From Streptomyces nodosus (GTDB taxonomy: Bacteria > Actinomycetota > Actinomycetes > Streptomycetales > Streptomycetaceae), in contig NZ_CP023747.1 in NCBI RefSeq assembly GCF_008704995.1, positions 682,001-746,000 of the forward strand: a stretch of 64,000 nucleotides of DNA. Direction: 5' to 3'. This document shows positions 1 through 10,457 of this stretch, one piece after another. The position numbers and the translations under genes are program-made. The notes under the pieces are model-generated. The model worked only from the letters and a program-made list of their open reading frames with translations, searched no databases and was not told where the DNA came from. The stretch's first letter is position 1. Every line of letters begins with the position of its first letter.

Positions 1-3000
1 ACCCCGGCGATGTGCGCGGCGGCGATCTCACCGATGGAGTGACCGGTGACGAAGTCGGCGCGGACGCCCCAGCTCTCGACAAGTCGGTAGAGGGCGACCT
101 CGACGGCGAACAGCGCGGGCTGGGTCCAGCCGGTGCGGTCGAGCAGCGCGGCCTCTTCGCTGCCCTCGGCGGCGAACACGACCTCGCGCAGCGGCCGGTC
201 GAGCAGCGGGTCGAGGGCGGCGCACACCTCGTCGAACGCGGCGGCGAACCGGGGCTGGGTCTCGTACAGTTCGCGGCCCATGGCGGCGCGCTGGCTGCCC
301 TGGCCGGAGAACATCACGGCGACCCGGGCACGCCCGGCGGCCTCACCCTCGACGACGGCCGGGTCGGGGCGGCCGGCGGCGAGGGAGCCGAGGGAGGCGA
401 GCAGTCCTTCGCGGTCCTGCGCGATCACCGCGGCGCGGCGCTCGAAGCGGGAGCGGGTGGTGGCCAGGGAGTGGCCGAGGTCGGCGAGGGACGGCTCGGG
501 GTGGTTCTGGAGGTGGGTGAGCAGGCGGGCGGCCTGGGCGCGCAGGGCGTCGCGGGTGCGGCCGGACAGCAGCAGCGGGACGGCGCCGGCGGTGCGCTCG
601 GGGGCGGCCGGGGCGGGCACGGTGGTGCCCGGCGCCTGCTCCAGGACGGTGTGGACATTGGTGCCGCTGATGCCGAAGGAGGACACGGCGGCGCGACGCG
701 GACGGCCGGTCTCGGGCCAGGCGGTCTGCTCGGTGAGCAGCTCGACCGCGCCTTCGGTCCAGTCGACGTGCGAGGACGGGGCGTCCACGTGCAGGGTGCG
801 GGGCAGTACACCGTGGCGCATCGACATGACCATCTTGATCACACCCGCGACACCGGCCGCGGCCTGCGTGTGACCGATGTTGGACTTCACCGAACCCAGC
901 AGCAGCGGCTGCTCCGGGTCACGGTCCCGGCCGTAGGTCGCCAGGAGCGCCTGCGCCTCGATCGGGTCACCCAGGGTGGTACCCGTACCGTGCGCCTCGA
1001 CGACATCCACGTCGCCCGCCGAGAGCCCACCACTGGCGAGGGCCTGGCGGATGACGCGCTGCTGGGACGGGCCGTTGGGGGCGGTGAGGCCGTTGGAGGC
1101 GCCGTCCTGGTTGACGGCCGAACCGCGGACGACCGCGAGGATCTGGTGGCCGTTGCGGATCGCGTCGGACTGCCGCTCCAGCACCAGCATGCCGACACCC
1201 TCGGACCAGCCCACACCATCGGCCGAGTCCGAGAACGCCTTGCAGCGGCCGTCGGGCGACAGACCCCGCTGCCGCGCGAAGTCCACGAACACGGCGGGCG
1301 TGGACATCACGGTCACACCGCCGGCCAGGGCGAGCGAGATCTCACCCGAGCGCAGGGCCTGCATCGCCCAGTGCATCGCCACCAGCGACGAGGAGCACGC
1401 GGTGTCCACCGTGACCGCCGGACCCTCCAGGCCCAGCGTGTAGGAGACGCGGCCCGAGGCGAGACTCGGAGAGCTGCCGCTGCCCTGGAAGCCCTCGAAC
1501 TCGGGGCTTCCCAGCATCGCGCTGTAGTCGCTGTACATCACACCGGCGAACACACCGGTCGCACTGCCCCGCAGACCGACCGGATCGATCCCGGCCCGCT
1601 CGATCGCCTCCCAGGACGCCTCGAGGAGCAGACGCTGCTGCGAGTCCGTCGCCAGCGCCTCACGGGGGCTCATACCGAAGAAGCCGGGGTCGAACTCCCC
1701 CGCCTCGTGCAGGAAACCACCGGAACGCGTGTAGGCGGTGCCGGGGTGGTCGGGGTCCGGGTGGTAGAGGTTCTCCACGTCCCAGCCACGGTTGACGGGG
1801 AAGCCGGAGACGGCGTCCGTGCCCTCGGTGACCAGGCGCCACAGGTCCTCCGGCGAGGTGACCCCGCCCGGATAGCGGCAGGCCATGCCCACGATCACGA
1901 TCGGATCGTCCGCCACGGCCGCCGTGCCGCGCTGCACGACCTCCGCCTCGACCTCGGTGCCGAGAAGCTCGTCCAGGACATAGGAGGCGAGGTGGCTGAC
2001 CGTCGGGTAGTCGAAGACCAGGGTGGCGGGCAGGCGCAGTCCGGTGACCGTGTTCAGGCGGTTGCGCAGCTCGACGGCGGTGAGGGAGTCGAAGCCCAGC
2101 TCACGGAAGGCGCGGCCGGCGTCGATCTCGGCGCCGGTGGCGTGACCGAGGACGAGGGCGACCTGGCCGCGGACGAGGTCCAGGACCAGTTCGTCGCGGC
2201 TCTCGGCGTCCAGGCGGGCCAGACGCTGGGCGAGCCCGCCGGCGGTGGCGGACCCGGCGACGGCGGCACGGCGGGAGCGGCCGCGGATCAGGGAGCGCAG
2301 CAGCGGCGGCACTTCGCCCTGGGCCCGCAGGACGGAGAGGTCCAGGCGGACGGGGGCGAGCGCGGCGTCGTCGCCGTCGAGGGCGGCGTCGAGGAGGGCG
2401 AGGCCCTGCTCGACGGTGAGGGCCGGAGTTCCGGCGCGGGCCATGCGGCGCAGGTCGTCCTCGGAGATGCCGCCGGTCATGCCGCCGGTCTGCTCCCAGG
2501 GGCCCCAGGCCAGCGACAGACCCGGCAGGCCCGCGGCCCGGCGGTGGGCCGCGAGGGCGTCCAGGAAGGCGTTGCCTGCGGCGTAGTTGGCCTGACCGGG
2601 GCTGCCCAGGACGCCGGCGACCGACGAGAACAGCACAAAGGCCTTCAGGTCCAGGTCGCGGGTGGCCTCATGGAGGTTCCAGGCCGCGTCCACCTTGGGA
2701 CGGAGCACGGTGGTGAGGCGTTCGGGGGTCAGCGTGCCGACCATGCCGTCGTCCAGGACACCGGCGGAGTGCACCACCGCCGACACCGGATGCGCGGCCA
2801 CCAGCTCGGCCACCGCCGCACGGTCCGTCACATCACAGGCCACCACCGTCGCCCGCGCACCCGACTCCGCCAGCTCCGCGACCAGCTCGGCCGCACCCGC
2901 CGCCGCACCACCACGACGACTGACCAGAACCAGCTCACGCACACCGTGCTCGGCCACCAGATGACGCGCCAGCACCGCACCCAGACCACCGGTACCACCC

Positions 3001-6000
3001 GTCACCAACACCGCACCCTCCCCACCGAAGGCGGGAACGGCCTCGGCGGTGGAAGCGGGACGGCGGACCAGACGGGCGGCGCGGAGCTCCTCGCCGCGCA
3101 CGGCGAGCTGCGGCTCCTCGGAGGTGAGCGCGGCGGCCGGGAGCGCGGGGGTGTCCTGGTCGGCGTCGAGGTCGACGAGGAGGAAGCGGCCGGGGTTCTC
3201 GGACTGGGCGGAGCGCACCAGGCCCCAGACCGCGGCGGCGGCCGGGTCGTGGCCGGTGGTCGCGCCCCGGGTGACCAGGGCGAGCCGGGAGGCGGCGAAC
3301 CGCTCGTCCTGCTCGAGCCAGGTCCGGACGGCGGCGAGGGCCTCGGTGGCGGCGCGGTGTGCGGCGGTGACCGGGTCGGCGTCGGGTCCGGTGCCGGTGA
3401 GCGGCAGCAGCACGGTGTCCGGGACAGCGCCGTCGGCGGCGGCCAGATCCGCGAGATCCGGGTGGACGGCGAGGTCGCCGAACTGGGGCAGGGCGCGCAG
3501 GCCGAAGGGGTCCTCGCCGACCAGTGCCGCGGCGGTGCCGGAGGCGGCGACGGCCGTGACGGGCACCCAGTCGAGGCGGAACAGCGCGTCGCGGACCAGC
3601 GCGGCGGCGGCGTCGATCTCGCGGGCCGCGACGGCGCGCAGGATCAGCGAGTCGGCGGACAGGACGAGCTGTCCGGAGTCGTCGGCGACGGCGATCGCGA
3701 CGGCGTCACCGGCGGCCGGGGCCAGCCGCACCCGCAGGGTGGTGGCACCGCTCGCGTGCAGGCTGACGCCCTCCCAGGAGAAGGGCAGTCCGCCGGCGGC
3801 GCGCTCGTCGAGGTCGACGAACGACGCCGCGTGCAGGGCGGAGTCGAGGAGCGCGGGGTGCAGTCCGAAGGACTCGGCGTCGGTGTGGCCGGACTCGGGC
3901 AGCACGACCTCGGCGAACACCTCGTCGCCGCGGCGCCAGGCGGCCCGCAGGCCCTGGAAGAGCGGGCCGTAGCCGAAGCCGCCCTCGGCGAGCCGCTCGT
4001 AGAGGCCGTCCACGGGGAGGGTCTCGGCGTCGGCCGGGGGCCAGACGGTGGCGTCGAAGTCGCTGGTGGTGCGGGAGGCGGAGAGCACACCGGTGGCGTG
4101 GGACGTCCAGGGGGCGTCCTCGTCGGCGTCGGGGCGGCCGTAGACGGTGACGCTGCGGCGGCCGGACGCGTCCGGGTTGCCGATCCACAGCTGCACCTGG
4201 ACGCCGCCCTGCTCGGGCAGGACGAGCGGTGCGGCCAGGGTCAGTTCGTCGACGCGGTCGCAGCCGACCTCGTCGCCGGCGCGGACGGCCAGCTCCAGGA
4301 AGGCGGTGCCGGGCAGCAGGGTGGCGCCGCGGACGGTGTGGTCGGCGAGCCACGGGTGGCTGAGCAGGGAGATCCGGCCGGTCAGCAGGGCGCCCTCGGA
4401 GTCGGCGAGGGAGACCGCGGCGGACAGCAGCGGGTGGTGGGCGGCGCCGAGTCCGACGGAGCGCAGGTCGGCGGCGCCGCCCTGGACGGCGCGCGGCCAG
4501 TAGCGGCGGCGCTGGAAGGTGTACGTCGGCAGGTCGGTGCGGCGGGCTCCGGTGCCGGTGAAGCAGGCGTCCCAGTGCAGCGCGGTGCCCTGGGTGTGCA
4601 GCGCGGCGAGCGCGGCGGTGAAGGTGTGGTCCTCGGGGCGGCCCTCGCGCAGTGCGGGCACGGTGAGGGCGTCGGATCCTGCGGCGTCCAGGCAGTTCTG
4701 CGCCATGGCGGACAGCACGCTGTCGGGGCCGAGTTCGAGGAAGGCGGTGACATCGTGCCGGGCGAGCCAGTCGATGCCGTCGGCGAAGCGGACGGCCTGA
4801 CGGACATGGTCGACCCAGTAGTCGGGGGAGGTGAGCTGGGCGACGGTGGCCGGCTCTCCGGTGACGTCGGAGACGACGGGCAGCAGCGGGCTGTGCAGGG
4901 TGAGGCCCTCGACGACGTTCCGGAACTCGTCGAGCATCGGGGCCATCAGCGGCGAGTGGAAGGCGTGCGAGACACGCAGCCTGCTCGTCTTGCGTCCGTC
5001 GGCGGCCAGGCGGGCCGCCAGCTCGGTGACGGTGGTCTCGTCCCCGGAGAGGACGACGGCGGAGGGGCCGTTGACGGCGGCGAGGGACACCAGGTCCTCG
5101 TGGCCGGCGAGCAGCGGGGCGACCTCGTCCTCGCTCGCCTGCACGGCGACCATGGCGCCGCCCTCGGGCAGCGCCTGCATGAGACGGCCGCGGGCGGCGA
5201 CCAGGGTGGCCGCGTCGTCGAGGGAGAACACTCCGGCGACATGCGCGGCGGCGATCTCGCCCACCGAGTGGCCGGCCAGGTGGTCCGGCTTGACCTCGAA
5301 GGACTCCAGCAGACGGTAGAGGGCGACCTCGACGGCGAACAGCGCGGGCTGTGCGTACTCGGTGCGGTCCAGGCGGTCGGCGTCCTCGCCCCACAGCACC
5401 TCGCGCAGCGGCACGTCCAGGTGGGGGGTGAAGGCGTCGAGGGCGGCGTCCAGGGCGGCGGCGAACACCGGGAAGCGGGCGGCGAGTTCACGGCCGGCGC
5501 CGAGACGCTGGGCGCCCTGCCCGGTGAACAGGACGGCGAGGCGGGTCTCGGTTCTCGCGGTGCCGGTGACGGTGTCGGCCAGGACGGCCGGATCGGTGCC
5601 CTCGGCGATCGCGGTGAGCCGCCCGGTCAGCTCGGGCAGGTCCGAGGCGAGCAGCACGGCCCGGTGCTCGAAAGCGGTGCGGGTGGTGGCGAGCGAGTAG
5701 GCGAGGTCCGCCGGCGCGGGCGGGGTGCCGGTGCCGAGGGTGGTGAGCAGGGCGGCGGCCTGGGCGCGCAGCACCTCGGGGCTCCGGCCGGAGAGCAGCA
5801 CGGGCAGCACGCCGGTGACGGCGGCCGGGGTGCTCGGGGCGTCGTCCTCGGGGTCGGCGGGCTCCGGCTCGGGGGCCTGCTCGACGATGGTGTGGGCGTT
5901 GGTGCCGCTGATGCCGAAGGAGGAGACGGCCGCGCGGCGGGGGGCGCCGGTGGCGGGCCATTCGGTGTTCTCGGTGAGGACGCGGACGGCGCCCTGGGAC

Positions 6001-7220
6001 CAGTCGACGTGGCGGGTGGGCTCGTCGGCGAGGAGGGTGCGGGGCAGCACCCCATGCCGCATCGCCATGACCATCTTGATGACACCGGCGACACCGGCGG
6101 CGGCCTGGGTGTGGCTGATGTTGGACTTCACCGAGCCGAGCAGCAGCGGCTTGTCCTCGTCGCGCTGCTGACCGTAGGTGGCGAGCAGCGCCTGCGCCTC
6201 GACGGGGTCGCCGAGGGTGGTGCCGGTGCCGTGCGCCTCGACGACGTCGATATCGCCCGCGGAGAGCCGGGCGTTGACGAGGGCCTGCTCGATGACGGCC
6301 TGCTGCGACGGGCCGTTGGGGGCGGTGAGCCCGTTGGAGGCGCCGTCCTGGTTGACGGCGGTGCCGCGGACCACGGCGAGGATCTCGCGGCCGTTGCGGA
6401 TCGCGTCGGACAGCCGCTCCAGGACGAGGATGCCGACGCCCTCGGCCCAGCCGGTGCCGTCGGCGGTGTCGCCGAAGGAGCGGCAGCGGCCGTCGACGGA
6501 CAGTCCGCCCTGGCGGCCCATCTCGATGAAGGTGCCGGGGCCCGACATGACGGTGACGCCGCCCGCGAGGGCGAGGGTGCACTCACCCGCGCGCAGCGCC
6601 TGGGTGGCGAGGTGGACGGCGACCAGGGAGGAGGAGCAGGCGGTGTCGACGGTGACCGCGGGACCGACCGTGCCGAAGGTGTACGAGATACGGCCGGACA
6701 GCACGCTGCCGGTGTTGCCGGTGAGCTGGAAGCCCTCGGCGCCGTCGGCGGGACCGACCCGGTAGTCCTGGGCCATGGCGCCGATGAAGACGCCGGTACG
6801 GCTGCCCTTGACGGAGGTGGGGTTGATGCCGGCGCGCTCGAACGCCTCCCAGGCGGACTCCAGGACGACCCGCTGCTGCGGGTCCATGGCGACCGCCTCG
6901 CGCGGCGAGATGCCGAAGAAGTCCGCGTCGAACTCGGGCGCGTCATGGAGGAATCCGCCCCGGGAGGTCGGCGAGGAGGCGAGCGCCTCCAGGTCCCAGC
7001 CGCGGTCGGTGGGGAACGGGGTGACGCCGTTCTCGCCGGCCTCCACCATCCGCCACAGGTCCTCGGGGCTGCTGACGCCGCCTGGGTAGCGGCAGGTCAT
7101 ACCGACGATGGCGATCGGTTCCTGGGACGCCGACTCCAGCTCGCCCACACGCCGCCGGGCGCGTCGCAGATCGGCCGTCGCAAGCTTGAGGTAATCCCGG
7201 AGCTTCTGTTCGTTGTCCAT
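1..7220 (-). CDS. Modular type I polyketide synthase (5' part of gene; continues past left edge)
   Basis: The gene reads leftward from ATG at 7220 and is still open at base 1 (about 2,406 residues visible). An N-terminal coiled-coil docking segment (residues 1-30, [20 protein letters not shown]) marks it as an internal or downstream subunit of an assembly line. Module 1 contains: KS (about 33-460, active-site DTACSSS near 195, EAHGTG); AT (about 560-880, GHSVGE near 652, HAFH near 753, the signature for malonyl-CoA); DH (HxxxGxxxxP as [10 protein letters not shown] near 960); KR (TGGTGGLG near 1405, with the B-type LDD motif) and ACP (LGFDSL, phosphopantetheine Ser near 1712). There is no ER, so the module should add a C2 unit and leave a double bond. 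Module 2 shows a full KS (Cys near 1942) and an AT cut just after GHSIGE. Given the neighbours, this corresponds to the NysI/AmphI type of polyene PKS; that assignment is inference. It has its own upstream region with a PAS-LuxR-type box. Confidence 0.95.
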   Translation of the reverse strand, partial: MDNEQKLRDYLKLATADLRRARRRVGELESASQEPIAIVGMTCRYPGGVSSPEDLWRMVEAGENGVTPFPTDRGWDLEALASSPTSRGGFLHDAPEFDADFFGISPREAVAMDPQQRVVLESAWEAFERAGINPTSVKGSRTGVFIGAMAQDYRVGPADGAEGFQLTGNTGSVLSGRISYTFGTVGPAVTVDTACSSSLVAVHLATQALRAGECTLALAGGVTVMSGPGTFIEMGRQGGLSVDGRCRSFGDTADGTGWAEGVGILVLERLSDAIRNGREILAVVRGTAVNQDGASNGLTAPNGPSQQAVIEQALVNARLSAGDIDVVEAHGTGTTLGDPVEAQALLATYGQQRDEDKPLLLGSVKSNISHTQAAAGVAGVIKMVMAMRHGVLPRTLLADEPTRHVDWSQGAVRVLTENTEWPATGAPRRAAVSSFGISGTNAHTIVEQAPEPEPADPEDDAPSTPAAVTGVLPVLLSGRSPEVLRAQAAALLTTLGTGTPPAPADLAYSLATTRTAFEHRAVLLASDLPELTGRLTAIAEGTDPAVLADTVTGTARTETRLAVLFTGQGAQRLGAGRELAARFPVFAAALDAALDAFTPHLDVPLREVLWGEDADRLDRTEYAQPALFAVEVALYRLLESFEVKPDHLAGHSVGEIAAAHVAGVFSLDDAATLVAARGRLMQALPEGGAMVAVQASEDEVAPLLAGHEDLVSLAAVNGPSAVVLSGDETTVTELAARLAADGRKTSRLRVSHAFHSPLMAPMLDEFRNVVEGLTLHSPLLPVVSDVTGEPATVAQLTSPDYWVDHVRQAVRFADGIDWLARHDVTAFLELGPDSVLSAMAQNCLDAAGSDALTVPALREGRPEDHTFTAALAALHTQGTALHWDACFTGTGARRTDLPTYTFQRRRYWPRAVQGGAADLRSVGLGAAHHPLLSAAVSLADSEGALLTGRISLLSHPWLADHTVRGATLLPGTAFLELAVRAGDEVGCDRVDELTLAAPLVLPEQGGVQVQLWIGNPDASGRRSVTVYGRPDADEDAPWTSHATGVLSASRTTSDFDATVWPPADAETLPVDGLYERLAEGGFGYGPLFQGLRAAWRRGDEVFAEVVLPESGHTDAESFGLHPALLDSALHAASFVDLDERAAGGLPFSWEGVSLHASGATTLRVRLAPAAGDAVAIAVADDSGQLVLSADSLILRAVAAREIDAAAALVRDALFRLDWVPVTAVAASGTAAALVGEDPFGLRALPQFGDLAVHPDLADLAAADGAVPDTVLLPLTGTGPDADPVTAAHRAATEALAAVRTWLEQDERFAASRLALVTRGATTGHDPAAAAVWGLVRSAQSENPGRFLLVDLDADQDTPALPAAALTSEEPQLAVRGEELRAARLVRRPASTAEAVPAFGGEGAVLVTGGTGGLGAVLARHLVAEHGVRELVLVSRRGGAAAGAAELVAELAESGARATVVACDVTDRAAVAELVAAHPVSAVVHSAGVLDDGMVGTLTPERLTTVLRPKVDAAWNLHEATRDLDLKAFVLFSSVAGVLGSPGQANYAAGNAFLDALAAHRRAAGLPGLSLAWGPWEQTGGMTGGISEDDLRRMARAGTPALTVEQGLALLDAALDGDDAALAPVRLDLSVLRAQGEVPPLLRSLIRGRSRRAAVAGSATAGGLAQRLARLDAESRDELVLDLVRGQVALVLGHATGAEIDAGRAFRELGFDSLTAVELRNRLNTVTGLRLPATLVFDYPTVSHLASYVLDELLGTEVEAEVVQRGTAAVADDPIVIVGMACRYPGGVTSPEDLWRLVTEGTDAVSGFPVNRGWDVENLYHPDPDHPGTAYTRSGGFLHEAGEFDPGFFGMSPREALATDSQQRLLLEASWEAIERAGIDPVGLRGSATGVFAGVMYSDYSAMLGSPEFEGFQGSGSSPSLASGRVSYTLGLEGPAVTVDTACSSSLVAMHWAMQALRSGEISLALAGGVTVMSTPAVFVDFARQRGLSPDGRCKAFSDSADGVGWSEGVGMLVLERQSDAIRNGHQILAVVRGSAVNQDGASNGLTAPNGPSQQRVIRQALASGGLSAGDVDVVEAHGTGTTLGDPIEAQALLATYGRDRDPEQPLLLGSVKSNIGHTQAAAGVAGVIKMVMSMRHGVLPRTLHVDAPSSHVDWTEGAVELLTEQTAWPETGRPRRAAVSSFGISGTNVHTVLEQAPGTTVPAPAAPERTAGAVPLLLSGRTRDALRAQAARLLTHLQNHPEPSLADLGHSLATTRSRFERRAAVIAQDREGLLASLGSLAAGRPDPAVVEGEAAGRARVAVMFSGQGSQRAAMGRELYETQPRFAAAFDEVCAALDPLLDRPLREVVFAAEGSEEAALLDRTGWTQPALFAVEVALYRLVESWGVRADFVTGHSIGEIAAAHIAG

Positions 7221-7349
7221 CTCAACCCATCCCGACGGCCGACGGCCGTACCGCATCGCCGAAATCTCTGCACCATGCCGCAGAACACCGACTCGCCACA
7301 TGGCTCTCCCAGGCAGGAGAAGCCATGAGGCGAGTGTGGCCGGAGGTCC

Positions 7350-7365
7350 GGCAGGAAATCCCTAG
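7350..7365 (-). promoter_or_regulatory. PAS-LuxR (PimM-type) operator upstream of the PKS gene
   Basis: Read on the minus strand this is CTAGGGATTTCCTGCC. It matches 13 of 16 positions of the PimM-type consensus as I remember it (CTVGGGAWWTCCCBAG), with the left arm and AT core intact. It lies 130 bp upstream of the PKS start, inside the 167-bp gap after the dehydratase gene, so the PKS probably has its own promoter rather than depending on read-through. Confidence 0.65.
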
Positions 7366-7387
7366 TACTTGGAGGGGCTTTCGCCCG

Positions 7388-8422
7388 TTACCAGCTGTGT
7401 GCCAGCAGAAGGTCGTCGAGTTCGTTCTGCCGGGAAACGGACGCGAGGTCGGCGTCGACCATCATCCGCATGAGTTCCTGGAAATCGACGCTCGGCTTCC
7501 AGCCCAGCTGGGCCTGTGCCTTGGAGCTGTCGGCGCACAGCACCTCGACCTCGGCGGGCCGCACGAGGTCGGGGTCGACGACGACGTAGTCCTTCCAGTC
7601 GAGGCCCACGTGCTCGAAGGCGAAGCGGACCGCGTCGCGCACGGTGTGCATCTCCCCGGTGCCGATCACATAGTCGTCGGGGGCGTCCTGCTGGAGCATC
7701 AGATGCATGGCGCGGACGTAGTCGCCCGCGTAACCCCAGTCGCGGACCGCGTCCATGTTGCCGAGGGCCAGCTTGTCCTGGAGCCCCAGCTTGATGCGGG
7801 CGACCGCGAGGGAGATCTTGCGGGTCACGAACTCCTGGCCACGGCGGGGCGATTCATGGTTGAACAGCATCCCGGAGACCGCGTACATGCCGAAGGACTC
7901 ACGGTAGTTGCGGGTGATGAAGTGACCGTACGCCTTGGCCGCGCCGTAGGGGCTGCGCGGGTGGAAGAGCGTGGTCTCCCGCTGCGGCGTCTCGGCGACC
8001 TTGCCGAACATCTCCGAGGAGGACGCCTGGTAGAAACGGATCTGGCCCTCGGTGCCCGCGGTGCGGGACATGCTCAGTCCGCTCACCATGCGGATGGCCT
8101 CCAGGACCCGCAGCACGCCCATGCCGTTCACCTCGGTGACCAGCTCGGCCTGCTGCCAGGACATCGGCACGAACGAGATCGCGCCGAGGTTGTACACCTC
8201 GTCCGGCTGTACCTTGTCGACCGCCGAGACCAGGCTGCCCTGGTCCATGAGGTCACCGTCGACGAAGGAGAGTTCGGAGGCGAGCCGGCTCACCCGGAAC
8301 TTGCGTGGGTTGGCCTGGCCACGGATGAGACCCCACACCTGGTACCCCTGCGACAGCAGGTGCTCCGCCAGATAGGACCCGTCCTGGCCGGTAATTCCGG
8401 TGATCAGTGCGCGCTTGGGCAT
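7388..8422 (-). CDS. gmd: GDP-mannose 4,6-dehydratase (mycosamine pathway)
   Basis: A 344-aa short-chain dehydratase of the extended type. It has the NAD(P)-binding GxxGxxG (GITGQDG) near residue 8, the Ser/Glu region ASSSEMFG, the catalytic YxxxK (YGAAK) and the LFNHESPRRG segment typical of GDP-mannose 4,6-dehydratases. It makes GDP-4-keto-6-deoxymannose, the precursor of GDP-mycosamine, the amino sugar on most antifungal polyenes. In nystatin- and amphotericin-type clusters the corresponding gene (DIII) also lies between the ABC exporter pair and the PKS gene, and the same order is seen here. ATG at 8422 is preceded by a purine-rich GGGGATGGA. It is transcribed divergently from the exporters, with PAS-LuxR-type boxes in between. 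Confidence 0.93.
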   Translation of the reverse strand: MPKRALITGITGQDGSYLAEHLLSQGYQVWGLIRGQANPRKFRVSRLASELSFVDGDLMDQGSLVSAVDKVQPDEVYNLGAISFVPMSWQQAELVTEVNGMGVLRVLEAIRMVSGLSMSRTAGTEGQIRFYQASSSEMFGKVAETPQRETTLFHPRSPYGAAKAYGHFITRNYRESFGMYAVSGMLFNHESPRRGQEFVTRKISLAVARIKLGLQDKLALGNMDAVRDWGYAGDYVRAMHLMLQQDAPDDYVIGTGEMHTVRDAVRFAFEHVGLDWKDYVVVDPDLVRPAEVEVLCADSSKAQAQLGWKPSVDFQELMRMMVDADLASVSRQNELDDLLLAHSW

Positions 8423-8562
8423 TCCATCCCCATCTCAGACCACGAAGAGACCGTCCAAACGCTGCGCTCGGTCGACGACCTGGCTTCGAGAAAGCTGTCC
8501 GGACGATAGACACCGGCACGCTCCCAAGCGACGGAAGTCAATGTCAACGTTTCTCGAACTTA

Positions 8563-8578
8563 CTAGGGAATTCCCGGG
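8563..8578. promoter_or_regulatory. PAS-LuxR (PimM-type) operator 1 in the gmd/exporter divergent region
   Basis: CTAGGGAATTCCCGGG agrees with 15 of 16 positions of the remembered PimM consensus and is the best match in the window. It lies 141 bp upstream of the gmd start, so it probably serves the leftward promoter. Confidence 0.75.
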
Positions 8579-8602
8579 CGGCCGACGCGACGGCGGCGAA
8601 CA

Positions 8603-8618
8603 CTAGGGAAATCCGGGT
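8603..8618. promoter_or_regulatory. PAS-LuxR (PimM-type) operator 2 in the gmd/exporter divergent region
   Basis: CTAGGGAAATCCGGGT has the left arm and AT core intact and a weaker right arm (13 of 16). It lies 40 bp from operator 1 and 91 bp before the exporter start at 8709, so it probably serves the rightward promoter. Confidence 0.65.
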
Positions 8619-8708
8619 GCGGTGCGGGGTCCAATGGCCCCGTCGGTGCGCTGGCCGACTCCGTTCCAACGGGCGGCTGCGGGCCGCCGTCAACCGGGGT
8701 GTCATTCC

Positions 8709-10457
8709 GTGCTGTTGAGACTCATGCGCACACAACTGCGCCCCTATGCCGGGTCCGTTGTCGCTCTGGTCGTTTTGCATCTGGTGCAGATCCTCGGCAC
8801 GCTGCTGCTGCCGACGCTGGGCGCCGCACTCATCGACGAGGGAGTCGTCCGCCACGACAGCGACCGCATCGGCACCATCGGCGCCACGATGGCCGTGGTG
8901 GCGCTGGTGCAGATCGCCGCGGCGCTGGGTGCCGCGGCGCTGGGCGCACGCACCTCCACCGCTCTCGGCCGGGATCTGCGGTCCGCGGTCTTCCGCCGGG
9001 TGCTGGACTTCTCCGCCCGTGAGATCGGCCGGTTCGGCACTCCGTCCCTGCTGACCCGTTCGGTGAACGACGTCCAGCAGGTGCAGAACCTCGCCCAGTC
9101 CGGCCTCGGCATCTTCGTGGCGGCTCCCCTGATGTGCCTGGGCAGTGTGCTGCTCGCGCTGCGCCAGGATGTGACGCTGGCCCTGATCCTGGTCCCGATG
9201 GTGCTGGTGGTGGCCGTCTGCTTCGGTCTGCTGCTGTCCCGGATGGCCGCGCTGTACGCCCGGCTCCAGCAGACGCTGGACCGTATCGGGCGACTGCTGC
9301 GGGAGCGCATCACCGGGGTGCGTGTGGTGCGTTCCTTCGCCCGCGACGCCCATGAGGGCGAGCGCTTCACCCGCACCAACGAGGAACTCCTCGGCCTGTC
9401 CCTGGGGGTGGGCCGGCTCATCGCGGTGATGCTGCCGTCGGTGCTGCTGCTGATGAACCTCTTCACCCTGGGGCTGCTGTGGGTGGGGGCCCGCCGGATC
9501 GACTCGGGCAGCATGCAGATCGGTGCGCTCAGCGCCTTCCTCAGCTATCTGTCGCTCATCCTGATGTCCGTGGTGATGCTCGCCTTCGTGTTCCTGAACG
9601 TGCCGCGGGCCCGGGTGTGCGCGGAGCGGATCACGGAGGTCCTCCAGGCGGAGACCGATGTCGTCCCGCCCGCCTCGCCGCGGCCCATGGCGGGTCCCGC
9701 CGGGCAGGTCGAGCTGGTGGGCGCCGAGTTCCGCTACCCAGGTGCCGAGAACGCCGTGCTGCGGGATCTGTCGCTGACGCTGCGGCCCGGTGAGCGGGTC
9801 GCGGTCCTCGGCAGCACCGGCTCCGGCAAGACCACGCTGCTGCATCTGATCCTGCGGCTGGTCGACGTCACCGCGGGCGAGGTGCGGATCGGCGGCACCG
9901 ATGTGCGCGAACTGGACCCGTCGGTGCTGGCCGCCGCCGTGGGCTATGTGCCGCAGCGTCCGTATCTGTTCGCCGGGACCGTCGCGAGCAATCTGCGCTT
10001 CGGCCGGCCGGACGCCACGGACGAGGAGCTGTGGGAGGTGCTGCGGATCGCCCAGGCGGACGGCTTCGTGACCCGGCTCGGCGGCCTCGACACGGAGATC
10101 GCTCAGGGCGGCACCACCGTCTCCGGCGGTCAGCGCCAGCGGCTGGCGATCGCACGGGCGCTGCTGCGCCGCCCCGCCATCTATCTCTTCGACGACTCCT
10201 TCTCGGCGCTCGACCAGAGCACGGAGGCGGCGCTACGGAAGGCCCTGGTGCCCTACACCGAGGGCGCCACCGTGATCACCGTGGCGCAGCGCGTCGCCTC
10301 CGTGCGCGACGCCGACCGGATCGTCCTCCTGGACCAGGGCGGCATCGCCGCCACCGGCACCCATGACGCGCTGCTGCGCGACAGTCCCACCTACCGCGAG
10401 ATCGCGCTCTCCCAGCGCACCCGAGAGGAAACCGCTCATGGCGCCGGACGTTCCTGA
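8709..10457 (+). CDS. ABC exporter half-transporter 1 (polyene-cluster type, degenerate ATPase site)
   Basis: A 582-aa protein with a six-helix membrane domain fused to an ATPase domain, as in NysG/NysH and AmphG/AmphH exporters thought to secrete the polyene. I chose GTG 8709 because CCGGGGTG precedes it and the first helix follows directly; the longer frame from 8622 adds a non-membrane tail. The ATPase has Walker A GSTGSGKTT and a canonical signature VSGGQRQ. The catalytic glutamate after Walker B is Asp (YLFDDSFSALD) and the switch histidine is Gln (TVAQRVASV). These are hallmarks of the degenerate partner of a heterodimeric exporter. The end overlaps the next gene by 20 bp, so the two are probably translationally coupled. 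Confidence 0.92.
   Translation: MLLRLMRTQLRPYAGSVVALVVLHLVQILGTLLLPTLGAALIDEGVVRHDSDRIGTIGATMAVVALVQIAAALGAAALGARTSTALGRDLRSAVFRRVLDFSAREIGRFGTPSLLTRSVNDVQQVQNLAQSGLGIFVAAPLMCLGSVLLALRQDVTLALILVPMVLVVAVCFGLLLSRMAALYARLQQTLDRIGRLLRERITGVRVVRSFARDAHEGERFTRTNEELLGLSLGVGRLIAVMLPSVLLLMNLFTLGLLWVGARRIDSGSMQIGALSAFLSYLSLILMSVVMLAFVFLNVPRARVCAERITEVLQAETDVVPPASPRPMAGPAGQVELVGAEFRYPGAENAVLRDLSLTLRPGERVAVLGSTGSGKTTLLHLILRLVDVTAGEVRIGGTDVRELDPSVLAAAVGYVPQRPYLFAGTVASNLRFGRPDATDEELWEVLRIAQADGFVTRLGGLDTEIAQGGTTVSGGQRQRLAIARALLRRPAIYLFDDSFSALDQSTEAALRKALVPYTEGATVITVAQRVASVRDADRIVLLDQGGIAATGTHDALLRDSPTYREIALSQRTREETAHGAGRS

Noticed and set aside
12..7328. A stop-free frame of about 2,400 codons on the plus strand
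   Set aside because: It is antisense to the PKS gene; its translation is Gly/Asp/Arg-rich with no domains. Long antisense frames are normal in GC-rich DNA.
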